41,780 nt of DNA from Brevinematales bacterium (GCA_020059465.1 JAGVBZ010000045.1:1-41780); one strand, 5' to 3'; shown: positions 8,456 through 17,552, counted from the first letter of the stretch. Made by a program: numbers and translations. The notes: a model not told the origin generated them from the sequence alone.

Positions 8456-9445
8456 TCACTCACCTCCTATTTTATTGATAAAATCTTTCACAGCATCCAT
8501 AAACATTCCGGGCTGTTCCTCGTGAGGGATATGCCCGCATTCCGGGATAATCGACAGGCACGCGCCCGGCATCATGTTGGTCAGCGAGACCGTGTCCGCC
8601 GTCGGCACAATCCTATCGTCGTCGCCCGTAATAATCAGGATAGGAACATCGGTCATTTTAATCTTTTCCTTCGTATCGTCATAAGACGACGCTTTGATAA
8701 ACTCCCACAACCCGATATCCCAGTTGCTCATACCGAGGGGTTTCTTATATATTTCGATGTCGTTCTGAGTAATCTTATTGGTATCGTGCCACGCTTTCGC
8801 GAGAACATGCACCCCCCATTCACGGATACCCCGCAGGAACACGGGACCTAAATGATCGATGGACGGTATTGAATAGAAGAAGCGCGCCCATACGGGCGAT
8901 CCTCCGCCGTGCATAGGGACATCCTCGAGTATAATCGCCTGTACCATATCGGGGTAGGCCGCGGCGGCATGCACAGCGGCTATTCCGCCCGCGGAATGAC
9001 CAATCCATACCGCCTTGGCGATACCGAGAGCGTTCAGAAGCCCCGCCGCGGACTTAACCTGACCGGCAGTCGAGTATGGATTTATATTCGACCATTCCCC
9101 CGGCATAGCCCGGACGGTCAGCCCGAACCCCATACGGTCGTATGCGATCACCGTACCCAGCTTCGCCAGTTCCGGAAATACCTTATTCCATGAGTATAAG
9201 CTCGCCCCGAACCCGTGGAGAAGGAAAAACACAGGCGTGCCCTTTCCCGCTGTTTTGTAATGAAGGATTTCGCCGTCAATATTCGTAAAACGGCTGTCCG
9301 GGTCGGCGAGTTTCGAAACGGGTTTCACACCATCGAGAGGGCTTACCGGAATAAACGCGGGGAAAATAAATAACCCAAGTATCGCGATTCCGATACCCAG
9401 CATGATCCATCCGTTCCGTTTCCGGCGGTCTCCATCGTCAATCAT
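8456..9445 (-). CDS. Membrane-anchored alpha/beta hydrolase
   Basis: A protein of about 329 residues with one N-terminal hydrophobic segment (about 13-33), so the catalytic domain is probably outside the inner membrane. The alpha/beta hydrolase fold is shown by LLHGFGAS (oxyanion region), the nucleophile elbow GHSAGG, an acid in ITGDDDRIV and the His in CGHIPHEEQ. The substrate is unknown (esterase, lipase or peptidase-like). The ATG at 9445 has GAGG five bases upstream; the in-frame GTG at 9451 overlaps that site. It is first in a three-gene unit with the HExxH lipoprotein and the small membrane protein. The 169 bp upstream (9446-9614) show no gene. Confidence 0.85.
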   Translation of the reverse strand: MIDDGDRRKRNGWIMLGIGIAILGLFIFPAFIPVSPLDGVKPVSKLADPDSRFTNIDGEILHYKTAGKGTPVFFLLHGFGASLYSWNKVFPELAKLGTVIAYDRMGFGLTVRAMPGEWSNINPYSTAGQVKSAAGLLNALGIAKAVWIGHSAGGIAAVHAAAAYPDMVQAIILEDVPMHGGGSPVWARFFYSIPSIDHLGPVFLRGIREWGVHVLAKAWHDTNKITQNDIEIYKKPLGMSNWDIGLWEFIKASSYDDTKEKIKMTDVPILIITGDDDRIVPTADTVSLTNMMPGACLSIIPECGHIPHEEQPGMFMDAVKDFINKIGGE

Positions 9446-9614
9446 ATTCACCTCGGGATTATTATAACCCTAACCGGCGAAAAACTCCATATCCGCCACG
9501 GGCATTTGAAGTCAGCGGCCTATCTGACACGGAACAATGCCGTACATGTTCGTATACATCATGATATCAGAAAAGTTTCGTCTGCGCTCCGCAATGAACA
9601 TAAAAAATACGTGC

Positions 9615-10772
9615 TTAGAACGCCACCCGGAACGCGAACTCCACCGGCATTATCGTTCCGATCAGGTCGGATACCTCCTTCTGGGGTGCGCCTCCGCGGA
9701 GCATCCAGAGCGTGAACATCTGCGAAAAGTCGATCAGCATATGCGCGGTTACCGAATGGGTCAGACCGCCCCGGTCGTAGAGAAGATCGAGATAGAGTGT
9801 CAGCACAGAACGGCGTAGGAAGTTCAGCGCGATCTGTCCGCCGTTATATCCCATATCGATCTCCTGCGGAATATGCACCGCAGGGAATACCGTACAGTCG
9901 AATATCTTGGCGTTGACATGCCCGGAACTCGCGGCGATATCCTCGTAAAGGAATCCCCGGAATAAAGATTCCTCCGACACCGCGATAATAGTCGATTCGA
10001 GGTAGAAAAATAACAGCATCAGCGGAATAGATGCGATCGCCGGAGCTTCCCAGTTCCCGATATACGTTTTCCCGGTACTCCATATCGCATCTTTATGAGA
10101 ATACATGACAAGCGGGCCGATCACTCCCGCGATCGGGAGGATCACCATCGCAATATCGTTATAATGATTTCCGTCGAGGGGCGCGGTAAAAAGCTCGCCC
10201 AAACCGTACGGCCGCCATTCCTTATCGAATTTTGCGTCGGGAAACGTCAGAAATTCCTCTCCCTCAAGCTCGGTAATACCCTTGCGCCAGTCGTTATCGT
10301 AAATCCCCGGAGCAGCGTGGATACGTGAGTTTATATAGCCGAGGTATGCGGCATACATTGTCCCTTCCATCAGCCACGTATAAGCAAAATCGTTCAGCAT
10401 TCCGAAGTTTGTCTCGGTGTGCATCAGACGTTCGATTCCAACCAGTCCGCCGAATCCTAAAGTAAGCCCGATTCCGTCCAATGGGTTTACAAAGTAGACC
10501 GGAGCGATTGCACCGGACATGCTGACCATCCTCTCCCAGTATCCATTGATACCCAACGGGCTTTCGAAAAAGCTGAAGAGAACGAATGCGGTCGATATAG
10601 ACGGTGCGATCACGCATTCGAAGTGCGACCATCCCGCGCTCTGCTCGGATACAGGGGGTTTCTGCGGATTTTTATCCTTATTACCATCCTTTCCAACAAA
10701 TTGACCGAACGAAGGTACGGCCGCAGCAAAAATAAATAGAAACAGGACTGTTTTCAATCTGAAACTTTTCAT
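9615..10772 (-). CDS. CPBP-family intramembrane metalloprotease
   Basis: A 385-residue membrane protein with a signal peptide (cleavage near SFG-Q, residue 24). The C-terminal part has the three CPBP (CAAX protease/bacteriocin-processing, Rce1-like) motifs: SEESLFRGFLYE (Glu267, Glu268, Arg272), AVHIPQE (His300) and GLTHSVTAHMLID (His339/His344, Asp348). These side chains bind the metal and cut substrates in the membrane. The extra region of about 240 residues before the motifs is longer than in typical CPBP proteins. The start follows AAGGGGGAG. It is transcribed divergently from the GGDEF-PilZ gene. Confidence 0.8.
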   Translation of the reverse strand: MKSFRLKTVLFLFIFAAAVPSFGQFVGKDGNKDKNPQKPPVSEQSAGWSHFECVIAPSISTAFVLFSFFESPLGINGYWERMVSMSGAIAPVYFVNPLDGIGLTLGFGGLVGIERLMHTETNFGMLNDFAYTWLMEGTMYAAYLGYINSRIHAAPGIYDNDWRKGITELEGEEFLTFPDAKFDKEWRPYGLGELFTAPLDGNHYNDIAMVILPIAGVIGPLVMYSHKDAIWSTGKTYIGNWEAPAIASIPLMLLFFYLESTIIAVSEESLFRGFLYEDIAASSGHVNAKIFDCTVFPAVHIPQEIDMGYNGGQIALNFLRRSVLTLYLDLLYDRGGLTHSVTAHMLIDFSQMFTLWMLRGGAPQKEVSDLIGTIMPVEFAFRVAF

Positions 10773-10821
10773 TATCTCCCCCTTATTTTTTCATGAAATC
10801 CAAAAACCAGCGCCCTATTTT

Positions 10822-10850
10822 ATTATAATACTTTTGTGAATCATTTTCTA
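10822..10850 (-). promoter_or_regulatory. Candidate promoter of the CPBP gene
   Basis: On the minus strand, TAGAAA (10845-10850), a 17-nt spacer and TATAAT (10822-10827) lie about 50 bp before the ATG at 10772. The -35 element is 4/6 and the -10 is perfect. It sits back-to-back with the plus-strand promoter at 10856-10884. Confidence 0.6.
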
Positions 10851-10855
10851 TTTTT

Positions 10856-10884
10856 TTGACATATTTTATAATCGGGGGTATATT
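10856..10884 (+). promoter_or_regulatory. Near-consensus promoter of the GGDEF-PilZ gene
   Basis: TTGACA (10856-10861), a 17-nt spacer and TATATT (10879-10884) form a strong sigma-70-type promoter. Transcription would begin near 10891, giving a leader of only about 25 nt to the ATG at 10917. Confidence 0.7.
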
Positions 10885-10916
10885 ATATCGTATAATTAAG
10901 AGGGATGTGGGGTTTT

Positions 10917-12158
10917 ATGGATTTTGAGACGCTGGAAGACGTACCCGAACGAGATAGTATTATCAATACTTTCATTTCGGATTTTCTCTCGAATCTTGAT
11001 GAAAACGAAGAGCAGGTCAGGGAGTCTTTCAGCGATGAAATGCTGCCCCCCTGGTTCTATAAATTTATCATCAGCTTCTTAACTAATCTTGAATTCGATA
11101 ACGAGGAAGCAAAGGATCATTTCTATAAAATTCTCGCCCATCGTAAGGATATTTCCCTCGAACACAGGAAAATCGACATACGCATAGCGGCGCTGGACTA
11201 TTTTATGAATGTCGCGAATATCCTGAAGAATCCCATTTTCATCGAGTACGGGCTTTTTGAAAAAATATATACCTACAGCAAAGAAGACCCCAAGACACGC
11301 CTCTACAATCCCCGATTCTTTAAGGAATTTGTCCAGAAGGAAATTATCCGCGCCGACCGCTACCAGCAGAAATTTTCCATCATCCTGCTCGATCTGGACA
11401 ATTTTAAGAACATCAACGATTGCGAGGGGCATCTATACGGCGACGAAGTTTTGATACGTTTCAGTGACATTCTGAAGGATCACGTTCGCGGAGAGGATAT
11501 CGTTTCACGGTTCGGCGGCGACGAGTTTTCCATCCTTCTGCCGCAGACAGGGCGTATCGGCGCCCGCGCGATCGCCGAACGTCTCAGGGAGAAAATCCAT
11601 AGAGAATTCTCCGCCGATGAACGAATCAAATCTTCCGGAGGAATTACTTTTTCCGCAGGCATCGCCACCTATCCGTTCGACGCCACCGATTATTCGTCGT
11701 TGATCGATATCGCCGATAAGGCGCTGTACCGATCGAAATTCCTCGGTAAAGATACCATATACGACCGGCTTGAGCAGGATCTCCACAGCAAGAACCGCAA
11801 CGGCAACGAGCACAGAAAACACCCGCGTTTCCGCCTGAAGCAGAATCAGCTTCTCAGGTTATTAAACACTCCCGAACTGGTTAGAATCAGTTCGAGGATA
11901 GCGAATATCAGTAACGGCGGATTATTACTGGAATGCCACGGAACTATCGCCGACGACTTGAAGTCCCGTCCGCTTGGGCTGGTGCTCAATAAGCTCGGAA
12001 CAAAAGATATCGAAAACCTCGATTTGTCGGGAAAGGTCGTTAGAATTAATCAGGACGAGAGCCGTATAAAGTTCTATATAGCGATCGAGTTCGACGAGGA
12101 AATATCTCCCGAAGCATGGGAATTGATCGAGAAACTGGGAGAAACCATCGTCGATTAG
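10917..12158 (+). CDS. Diguanylate cyclase with C-terminal PilZ domain
   Basis: A 413-residue cytoplasmic protein. About 115 N-terminal residues form an acidic helical region I do not recognise. Next comes a GGDEF cyclase domain with an intact RFGGDEF active site, which makes c-di-GMP from two GTP, and the inhibitory I-site RGED exactly five residues before GGDEF. The C-terminal PilZ domain has RKHPR (RxxxR) and NISNGG (N-x-S-x-x-G), both needed to bind c-di-GMP. The protein can thus make and sense the same messenger. An ATG at 10905 is in frame but lies directly after AGAGGG; 10917 is preferred, though not certain. Confidence 0.92.
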   Translation: MDFETLEDVPERDSIINTFISDFLSNLDENEEQVRESFSDEMLPPWFYKFIISFLTNLEFDNEEAKDHFYKILAHRKDISLEHRKIDIRIAALDYFMNVANILKNPIFIEYGLFEKIYTYSKEDPKTRLYNPRFFKEFVQKEIIRADRYQQKFSIILLDLDNFKNINDCEGHLYGDEVLIRFSDILKDHVRGEDIVSRFGGDEFSILLPQTGRIGARAIAERLREKIHREFSADERIKSSGGITFSAGIATYPFDATDYSSLIDIADKALYRSKFLGKDTIYDRLEQDLHSKNRNGNEHRKHPRFRLKQNQLLRLLNTPELVRISSRIANISNGGLLLECHGTIADDLKSRPLGLVLNKLGTKDIENLDLSGKVVRINQDESRIKFYIAIEFDEEISPEAWELIEKLGETIVD

Positions 12159-12174
12159 TCCGGAATGATTCCGT

Positions 12175-13041
12175 TCAGCTTATGATATGTCCTTCCGAGA
12201 AGAATACCACTTTACCGCCCACCAATATTTCAAAATCATTTCCCGTTTTCACGGTTTTTACATGGAGAACCGAGGGACGGTTTACTTCGGCGCCCTGCAG
12301 AATTTTAATATCTATCGTCTTATCCTGCCCGTAATGGGTCAGGTATGCCCCCAGGCATCCCGCCGCGCTGCCGGTCGCAGGGTCTTCGGGTACCCCGAAC
12401 TGCGGGGCGAAAAGCCGTGCGCTCGCCGTTCCTCCATGCGGACGTTCGGGCGGAATAAAGCAATAGAACGGGTTTTCCGTATCGGCGGTCACTTTTCCGC
12501 TTCCCGACGAAAACACTTTATCCGAGCGCTTTAACGCCTCCCTGCTGCCGAGCGGAATCATCAGGAATGGTATCCCGGTCGACACTACAGCGGAAGGGTA
12601 GTCCGGATGAAAATCGTTCATATACATCCCGAATTTCTCCGCGATAGTCTTGATATCATATCGCGTTCCGAAAACCGGCGGATTCTGCCGCATCCAATAC
12701 GCACCGTCATCCCCCGAGTAAGTCACCGGTATGATACCTACCTTTAACGATATCTGAATACGCTGCGCGGTGTCGATGCCGTACTCGCGGGCGACTACCG
12801 CCGCCGTACCGAGTGTCGGATGCCCGGCGAACGGGACTTCCACAGAGGGAGTGAAAATTCGTACATGATACGCGCCGTCTTTTATCCCGGTCACAAACGT
12901 GGTCTCGGAGAAATGGAATTCCAGCGCGATCGCCTGCATTTCCTCGACGGACATTTCCTTCTTGGGAAACACCACCGCCAGCTGGTTGCCGCCGCCTTTA
13001 TCCTCAGCGAATACGTCCACTATATAATATTTCGCCTTCAC
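12175..13041 (-). CDS. PhzF-family isomerase/epimerase-like protein
   Basis: A 288-residue protein of the PhzF fold. The family's GNQLAVVF (about 18-25), FSETTFV with the catalytic Glu46, PFAGHPTLGTA and DPATGSAAG are all present. PhzF itself acts in phenazine synthesis, but no other phenazine genes occur here and most relatives have unknown substrates. The GTG start at 13041 has GAGGAG six bases upstream and overlaps the udk stop by 4 nt (GTGA), so the two are coupled. It is the last gene of the long minus-strand block. A short CGGAAT/ATTCCG hairpin (12161-12173) lies between it and the converging GGDEF-PilZ gene. Confidence 0.88.
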   Translation of the reverse strand: MKAKYYIVDVFAEDKGGGNQLAVVFPKKEMSVEEMQAIALEFHFSETTFVTGIKDGAYHVRIFTPSVEVPFAGHPTLGTAAVVAREYGIDTAQRIQISLKVGIIPVTYSGDDGAYWMRQNPPVFGTRYDIKTIAEKFGMYMNDFHPDYPSAVVSTGIPFLMIPLGSREALKRSDKVFSSGSGKVTADTENPFYCFIPPERPHGGTASARLFAPQFGVPEDPATGSAAGCLGAYLTHYGQDKTIDIKILQGAEVNRPSVLHVKTVKTGNDFEILVGGKVVFFSEGHIIS

Positions 13042-13673
13042 GGAGTACTCCTCTGCTTCTCGGCGATAATCGCCCGTATTTTATCGATCAGCATCCCGAA
13101 CCCGACCTCGTTATATCCCCCGTTGGGAATAATAATATCCGCTTTCTTCTTCGTCGGCTCGATAAACTGCTCGTGCATCGGTTTGCTGAAATTTTCATAC
13201 TGCGCGATTACCGATTCGAGCGTCCGTTTCCGTTCGATCACATCGCGCTTGATTTTCCGGATAAGACGGAGGTCGGCGTCCGCGTCCACAAACACCTTGA
13301 TATCCATCATACCCGCCATTTCAGGGTTCTCCAGTATCAGAATCCCCTCGATGATAATTACCCGCGAGGGATTCACAATAATTACTTCGTCGGTGCGGGT
13401 GTGTTCGATATACGAATATACCGGAACTTCTACAGAACGTCCCTCGCACAGGCGCTTCATATCCGCTATCAGCAGATCGGTATCGAACGCGGACGGGTGA
13501 TCATAGTTCACTTTCGGACGGTCTTCGAGGGGAATATTGTCCTGCCGCTTGTAGTAGTTATCGTGCCGGATCAGGGCGACTCCCGATGAAAATTCGGCAA
13601 TCACCCTGTCCGCAAGCGTGGTTTTTCCCGACGCCGATCCGCCTGCTATCCCGATTATTATTGGATCTTTCAC
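13038..13673 (-). CDS. udk: Uridine kinase
   Basis: A 211-residue cytoplasmic kinase that converts uridine and cytidine to UMP and CMP in pyrimidine salvage. The P-loop GGSASGKT (about residues 11-18), RHDNYYK and the DHPSAFD region typical of uridine kinases are present, and the length matches the family. It lies 12 bp after the nucleoside transporter gene, so uptake and phosphorylation of nucleosides are co-encoded. It overlaps the PhzF-family gene by 4 nt. Confidence 0.92.
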   Translation of the reverse strand: MKDPIIIGIAGGSASGKTTLADRVIAEFSSGVALIRHDNYYKRQDNIPLEDRPKVNYDHPSAFDTDLLIADMKRLCEGRSVEVPVYSYIEHTRTDEVIIVNPSRVIIIEGILILENPEMAGMMDIKVFVDADADLRLIRKIKRDVIERKRTLESVIAQYENFSKPMHEQFIEPTKKKADIIIPNGGYNEVGFGMLIDKIRAIIAEKQRSTP

Positions 13674-13685
13674 TTCACCGCCATT

Positions 13686-15986
13686 TTATAATAACATTCC
13701 TGCGATGGTCGCGGTCATCCAGGAAGCAAGCGCCCCGCCGATCATCGCCTTAAATCCGAGCGACGCGAGATCGGAACGGCGTTCCGGCGATAATGCGCTG
13801 ATACCGCCGATCTGGATACCGATCGAGCTGAAATTCGCGAACCCGCAGAACGCATACGTCGATATGATCACAGCCTTCTGCGAAATAACCTGCACCCCCG
13901 AGGCCAGCGTACCGGCAGCAAGCATATTGTTCGCACTGATATGATCGCCCAACGTAATATATGCAATGAACTCGTTAATCGTTATTTTCAATCCGAGCAT
14001 ATTGCCCACAGCGGCGGAATCCTCCCACGGTACGCCCATTACAAACGCGAGGGGACGGAAAACGAAGCCGAAAAGCTCCTTCATGCTCATCGGGAAAATT
14101 CCGGCGTAGCCGCCGTCGGGGCCGAGCTTTCCCCCGAATATGATACCGTCGAACAATTTATCGCCCCATCCGAGAAGCACGTCCACAAACGCAAGAATCG
14201 CGATAAACGATAGCAGCATAGCGGCGACATTCGCGGCAAGCTTCAATCCGTCGGTAGTCCCGGCGGTAACCGCTTCTACGATATTATCACCGACTTTGAT
14301 ATCGGGCATTTCCGCATCGCCCGCAGTCATCGACGTTTCCGTCTCCGGATGGATGATTTTCGCTATTACCAGCGCGGCGGGTGCGGACATCACACTTGCT
14401 GCGATCAGATGCTGTGCGGGAACACCCAGCCCGATGTATGCCGCAAGGACTCCTCCCGCGATAGTAGCAAATCCCCCTATCATGACCGCGTTCAGTTCAG
14501 ACTTGGTCATATCGGCAAGGAACGGCTTAATCAGGAAGGGCGATTCAGTCTGTCCGACAAAGATGTTCGCCGAGCAGGATAAGGTTTCCGCGCCGCTTGT
14601 TCCCATATTCCACATCATGAATTTCCCCATTGCGGAGATTACGATCTGGATAATACCGAGATAATACAGCATCGACATGAACGCCGAGAAGAAGATGATT
14701 GTCGGGATGACATTTACAAGGAAAACGAACATATTCGCTTTCCGCATCATATCGACCAATTGCTCGCCGAGCAGGAACTCGGTACCTTTCCATGTCAGCG
14801 AAAGAAAGCCGGAAACTTTATCCGATAGAAACGCCATCAACTGCTGGCCGGATATCCCTCGCGCCCATAATACCGCAACAGTGAGAATCACAACCGCAAC
14901 AAATGCATTCCGGGCCCATACTCCCTTTTTCGCCAATAACGAAACGATATAGAACACAAATACTGCGATCAGGATATAGGTCGTAATATGCAGGTTGCCG
15001 AGGGTTTCCCCGAAGTAGAAAAGCGTCACCGCCGCCGCTCCGCCGAAGAGTATTATCAGCGCGAAAAGAAACGGATTGAGTTTGATATTCTGCATGTCTT
15101 TTTCGAATATATAAAAGAGGATCATAAATGTAAAAATGAACATCCCGATAAACGAGATAATCCCGCTTCCGAGAATAATCAGCGCAAAAAGAAGCTGTAA
15201 CCCCACACCCCATAATACCGTTTTCAGTTTGATCGCTTTCCGGTTATTGGACATCAGGAACGCGATTCCCAGAAGTACGAGCATCCCGGCCACACTGATT
15301 AGACGATACCATTGCTGGGGTACGTCGATCCGGATAGTCAGTAGAACAGGCGCGCCCTCGTTTCCGGCGCCGTCGATCGCCTTAACCTGAACCGTATGAT
15401 CGCCGTTCTCAAGCGCCTCCAGCTTAAATTCCCATACCGACGCTCCGTCGGCGCTCTTCCACTCGCCGTTATCGATCGAATATTTTACTTCTTTTATACC
15501 GCTTGCGTCTACTACGCCGTCGTCCGCCGTACCGGAGAGCATAAACGTATCGTAAGGGATACGGACATTAGTGCCTTCCAATGTAAATTTCACCACCGGC
15601 GCAGACTTATCCGCTATCGACGGGTTTATCGTTACAGCCATTTCCTTGACCGCGGAACGGGCTCCCGTCACATCCTCGGAATAAATATATAGGATATGCT
15701 TCCCGGCGGATAGTCCGTCGTACGTTATTTTCCATTTTCCCGCCCCAGCCGCCTGTTTCGCGTCTGATGGTTTATCTATCGCGATAAAAACCCCCTTCAG
15801 GGCGGGTTTGTCTTTCACCTGCATAAACGCCCCGGAAACCGTGAGGGAATTCCCCGAGATCTCCGCGTTCTCTTTCGGAAATACCGTATCCGGGCTTTTC
15901 ATAGAGGCATCCGTCTTACTCTGCGAATACCCCGTACCCGCGGCTATCAGCACACTGAAAAGTAAAAACGAGATTATTTTCTTCAT
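13686..15986 (-). CDS. CNT-family nucleoside transporter with N-terminal Ig-like extension
   Basis: A 766-residue protein. A signal peptide (1-21) is followed by about 200 residues of two Ig-like beta-sandwich modules (LSAGKHILYIYSEDVTG and LENGDHTVQVKAIDGAGNE mark their ends), expected in the periplasm. From about residue 228 on it is a concentrative nucleoside transporter: repeated membrane spans and the signature around ETLSCSANIFVGQTESP (about 467-483). CNT proteins import nucleosides with Na+ or H+. The usual bacterial length is about 400 residues, so the extracytoplasmic extension is unusual. The RBS AGGAGGG precedes the ATG. It is followed by udk, which supports the nucleoside substrate. 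Confidence 0.92.
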   Translation of the reverse strand: MKKIISFLLFSVLIAAGTGYSQSKTDASMKSPDTVFPKENAEISGNSLTVSGAFMQVKDKPALKGVFIAIDKPSDAKQAAGAGKWKITYDGLSAGKHILYIYSEDVTGARSAVKEMAVTINPSIADKSAPVVKFTLEGTNVRIPYDTFMLSGTADDGVVDASGIKEVKYSIDNGEWKSADGASVWEFKLEALENGDHTVQVKAIDGAGNEGAPVLLTIRIDVPQQWYRLISVAGMLVLLGIAFLMSNNRKAIKLKTVLWGVGLQLLFALIILGSGIISFIGMFIFTFMILFYIFEKDMQNIKLNPFLFALIILFGGAAAVTLFYFGETLGNLHITTYILIAVFVFYIVSLLAKKGVWARNAFVAVVILTVAVLWARGISGQQLMAFLSDKVSGFLSLTWKGTEFLLGEQLVDMMRKANMFVFLVNVIPTIIFFSAFMSMLYYLGIIQIVISAMGKFMMWNMGTSGAETLSCSANIFVGQTESPFLIKPFLADMTKSELNAVMIGGFATIAGGVLAAYIGLGVPAQHLIAASVMSAPAALVIAKIIHPETETSMTAGDAEMPDIKVGDNIVEAVTAGTTDGLKLAANVAAMLLSFIAILAFVDVLLGWGDKLFDGIIFGGKLGPDGGYAGIFPMSMKELFGFVFRPLAFVMGVPWEDSAAVGNMLGLKITINEFIAYITLGDHISANNMLAAGTLASGVQVISQKAVIISTYAFCGFANFSSIGIQIGGISALSPERRSDLASLGFKAMIGGALASWMTATIAGMLL

Positions 15987-16011
15987 ACATCCCTCCTGAA
16001 TTTAATAAAAC

Positions 16012-16039
16012 ATTATAATAAGACAGCAGAAATATACAA
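16012..16039 (-). promoter_or_regulatory. Candidate internal promoter for transporter-udk-phzF genes
   Basis: On the minus strand, TTGTAT (16034-16039), a 16-nt spacer and TATAAT (16012-16017) lie 26 bp before the transporter start, in a 78-bp gap. The -35 is weak. If used, the uptake/salvage genes could be expressed apart from the secreted nuclease genes. Confidence 0.4.
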
Positions 16040-16064
16040 TAGAAATGTCGTTTGTGATCAATAT

Positions 16065-17537
16065 TTACCAGATATTCGTTACCCATTCCGGATGATCGAT
16101 GAACGGGTTGCGGTTTCCCTGGAAAAGCGTGTAGATCAGGTTATTCCGCAGCATCTCCTCCGGGCTGGGGGGGTCGAGAAAATGCCACTGGATCAGGACG
16201 GATAATTTGCCCATATACGGCATTCCGTTGGTAAGTATAATCGAATCGCGCAGTTCCAGATCGGGTTCGGTCGGGAGATTCCCCGCGTAACGCACCGCCA
16301 TATAGAACATCGCCCTTGCAATATCGCCCTTGACATCGTCCGGGGGCTCCCAACTGATATTGACATTCACTTCCTTTAGGCTTGGCGGTACTATTCCGTT
16401 GGTGAGATTGATATAGTACGGCGTCCCCGCTTTCGGAGTACCGCCGTTATCGAACGGATCGTTTGAGCGGTCGTTATTTACTCCGCCGATGGCAGCACGC
16501 AGGGCGAATATATCGGTATAAGGGGGCCAATCGGTTTTATCATTAAACCCGTATGTGTTCGGCCAAAGATGCTCGCGTTCCCAATACAGCCAGCGCTGAT
16601 CGCCCGAAAGGCCGCCGGGATTCTGCATGGTTTTCGGAATCGATTGAAATGTATAGATAGTCAGTACATTATTGTGGTTGCCGGGGTCTTCGTCCAATAT
16701 CCAAAGCGCGTCCCAAACATCGGTTGTGAAAGCCGTATAAGGAAACACCGTGTGCTGGTCGATGATATCGTGCAGGGCATTCTTGAGGGCCTGCCCCGTT
16801 TTCCCGTACGCGGACGAGTAATAGTAAAAATACGGGTCGGTCGTTATGTAATTGGTAAAGACATAGAAATTTACCTGCGTAACAAGGCTTTCCACACCGA
16901 GAAGATTCTTAACTTTCACATACGCGGTGTAGCTCCCGTTGGTAAGAGTCAGGTTGGTCGTCCAATCGCCCGTAAGATCGCCGGGGTTAATTCCCCCCGC
17001 CTTACCGTAAGGCGAACTGTTCAGCGAGAAATATACCCCTTCCAAACCAGCCGCGTCTCCGGCAGTCCCGTATATTGATATTTTGTTCGTGATATATATT
17101 TTATCGTTTACCGGAGGTTCGTCTATCGTGACCACAGGGAGATTTGTCCCCGAACTGCCGACCTCGATATTCAGGAGAAGTTTCATTTCGTTTAAATTCT
17201 CCCCGCCTGCGCCCTTTCCGATAAACCGCAGGAGATGAATCCCGCTGTCGACCTCATATACCTCGAACACAGTGCTCCAAGACCCGTCCGGCAGAAGCGA
17301 GACAATTTTCGGGTTGTACCCGCCTATAACGACAACCGATTTAATATCGCTTCCGGCAATACCCTCGACTGTCACCGGACGGGTTACGACCGCGCCCTGA
17401 GACGGTGTCAGGATTACCATATTGGTATACTTCGGCCCCGGGGTCCCCCCAGCAATATCGCGCAGGTTCGTACAGGATGCTGAAAGAAGAATAAGCATCA
17501 GTATACCCGAAAGTATCCATGAAGGCTTTTTTATCAT
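16065..17537 (-). CDS. Endonuclease I family lipoprotein with Ig-like repeats
   Basis: A 490-residue lipoprotein (lipobox LLSASC, Cys22). Residues about 40-230 form two Ig-like modules. The C-terminal 250 residues are an endonuclease I (EndA/BsnA-type) domain with REHLWP (Glu322, His323), GGVNNDRSN, PFDNGG, a WEP-DVKGDIARAMFYMAVRY region and GNRNPFIDHPEWV at the end. These nucleases cut DNA and RNA with little specificity, using Mg2+ and the Glu-His pair. The usual D-(L/M)-H-(H/N) tetrapeptide is replaced by DIFA (342-345). A gap of 15 bp separates it from the upstream gene, and AAGGA is the RBS. It probably acts on the cell surface or in the periplasm. Confidence 0.9.
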   Translation of the reverse strand: MIKKPSWILSGILMLILLSASCTNLRDIAGGTPGPKYTNMVILTPSQGAVVTRPVTVEGIAGSDIKSVVVIGGYNPKIVSLLPDGSWSTVFEVYEVDSGIHLLRFIGKGAGGENLNEMKLLLNIEVGSSGTNLPVVTIDEPPVNDKIYITNKISIYGTAGDAAGLEGVYFSLNSSPYGKAGGINPGDLTGDWTTNLTLTNGSYTAYVKVKNLLGVESLVTQVNFYVFTNYITTDPYFYYYSSAYGKTGQALKNALHDIIDQHTVFPYTAFTTDVWDALWILDEDPGNHNNVLTIYTFQSIPKTMQNPGGLSGDQRWLYWEREHLWPNTYGFNDKTDWPPYTDIFALRAAIGGVNNDRSNDPFDNGGTPKAGTPYYINLTNGIVPPSLKEVNVNISWEPPDDVKGDIARAMFYMAVRYAGNLPTEPDLELRDSIILTNGMPYMGKLSVLIQWHFLDPPSPEEMLRNNLIYTLFQGNRNPFIDHPEWVTNIW

Positions 17538-17552
17538 ATATATTTATCCTTT

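Noticed and set aside
9615-10772. Prenyl-protein processing pathway (CPBP protease plus ICMT-like methyltransferase at 30550)
   Set aside because: The genes are 20 kb apart and no prenyltransferase or CaaX protein is seen. Bacterial members of both families act on other substrates.
12161-12173. Bidirectional terminator between the GGDEF-PilZ and PhzF-family genes
   Set aside because: The CGGAAT/ATTCCG hairpin has a one-base loop and no T-run on either side.
12175-13041. Phenazine biosynthesis
   Set aside because: Only a PhzF-family gene occurs. No other phz genes are present, and most PhzF relatives have other or unknown roles.
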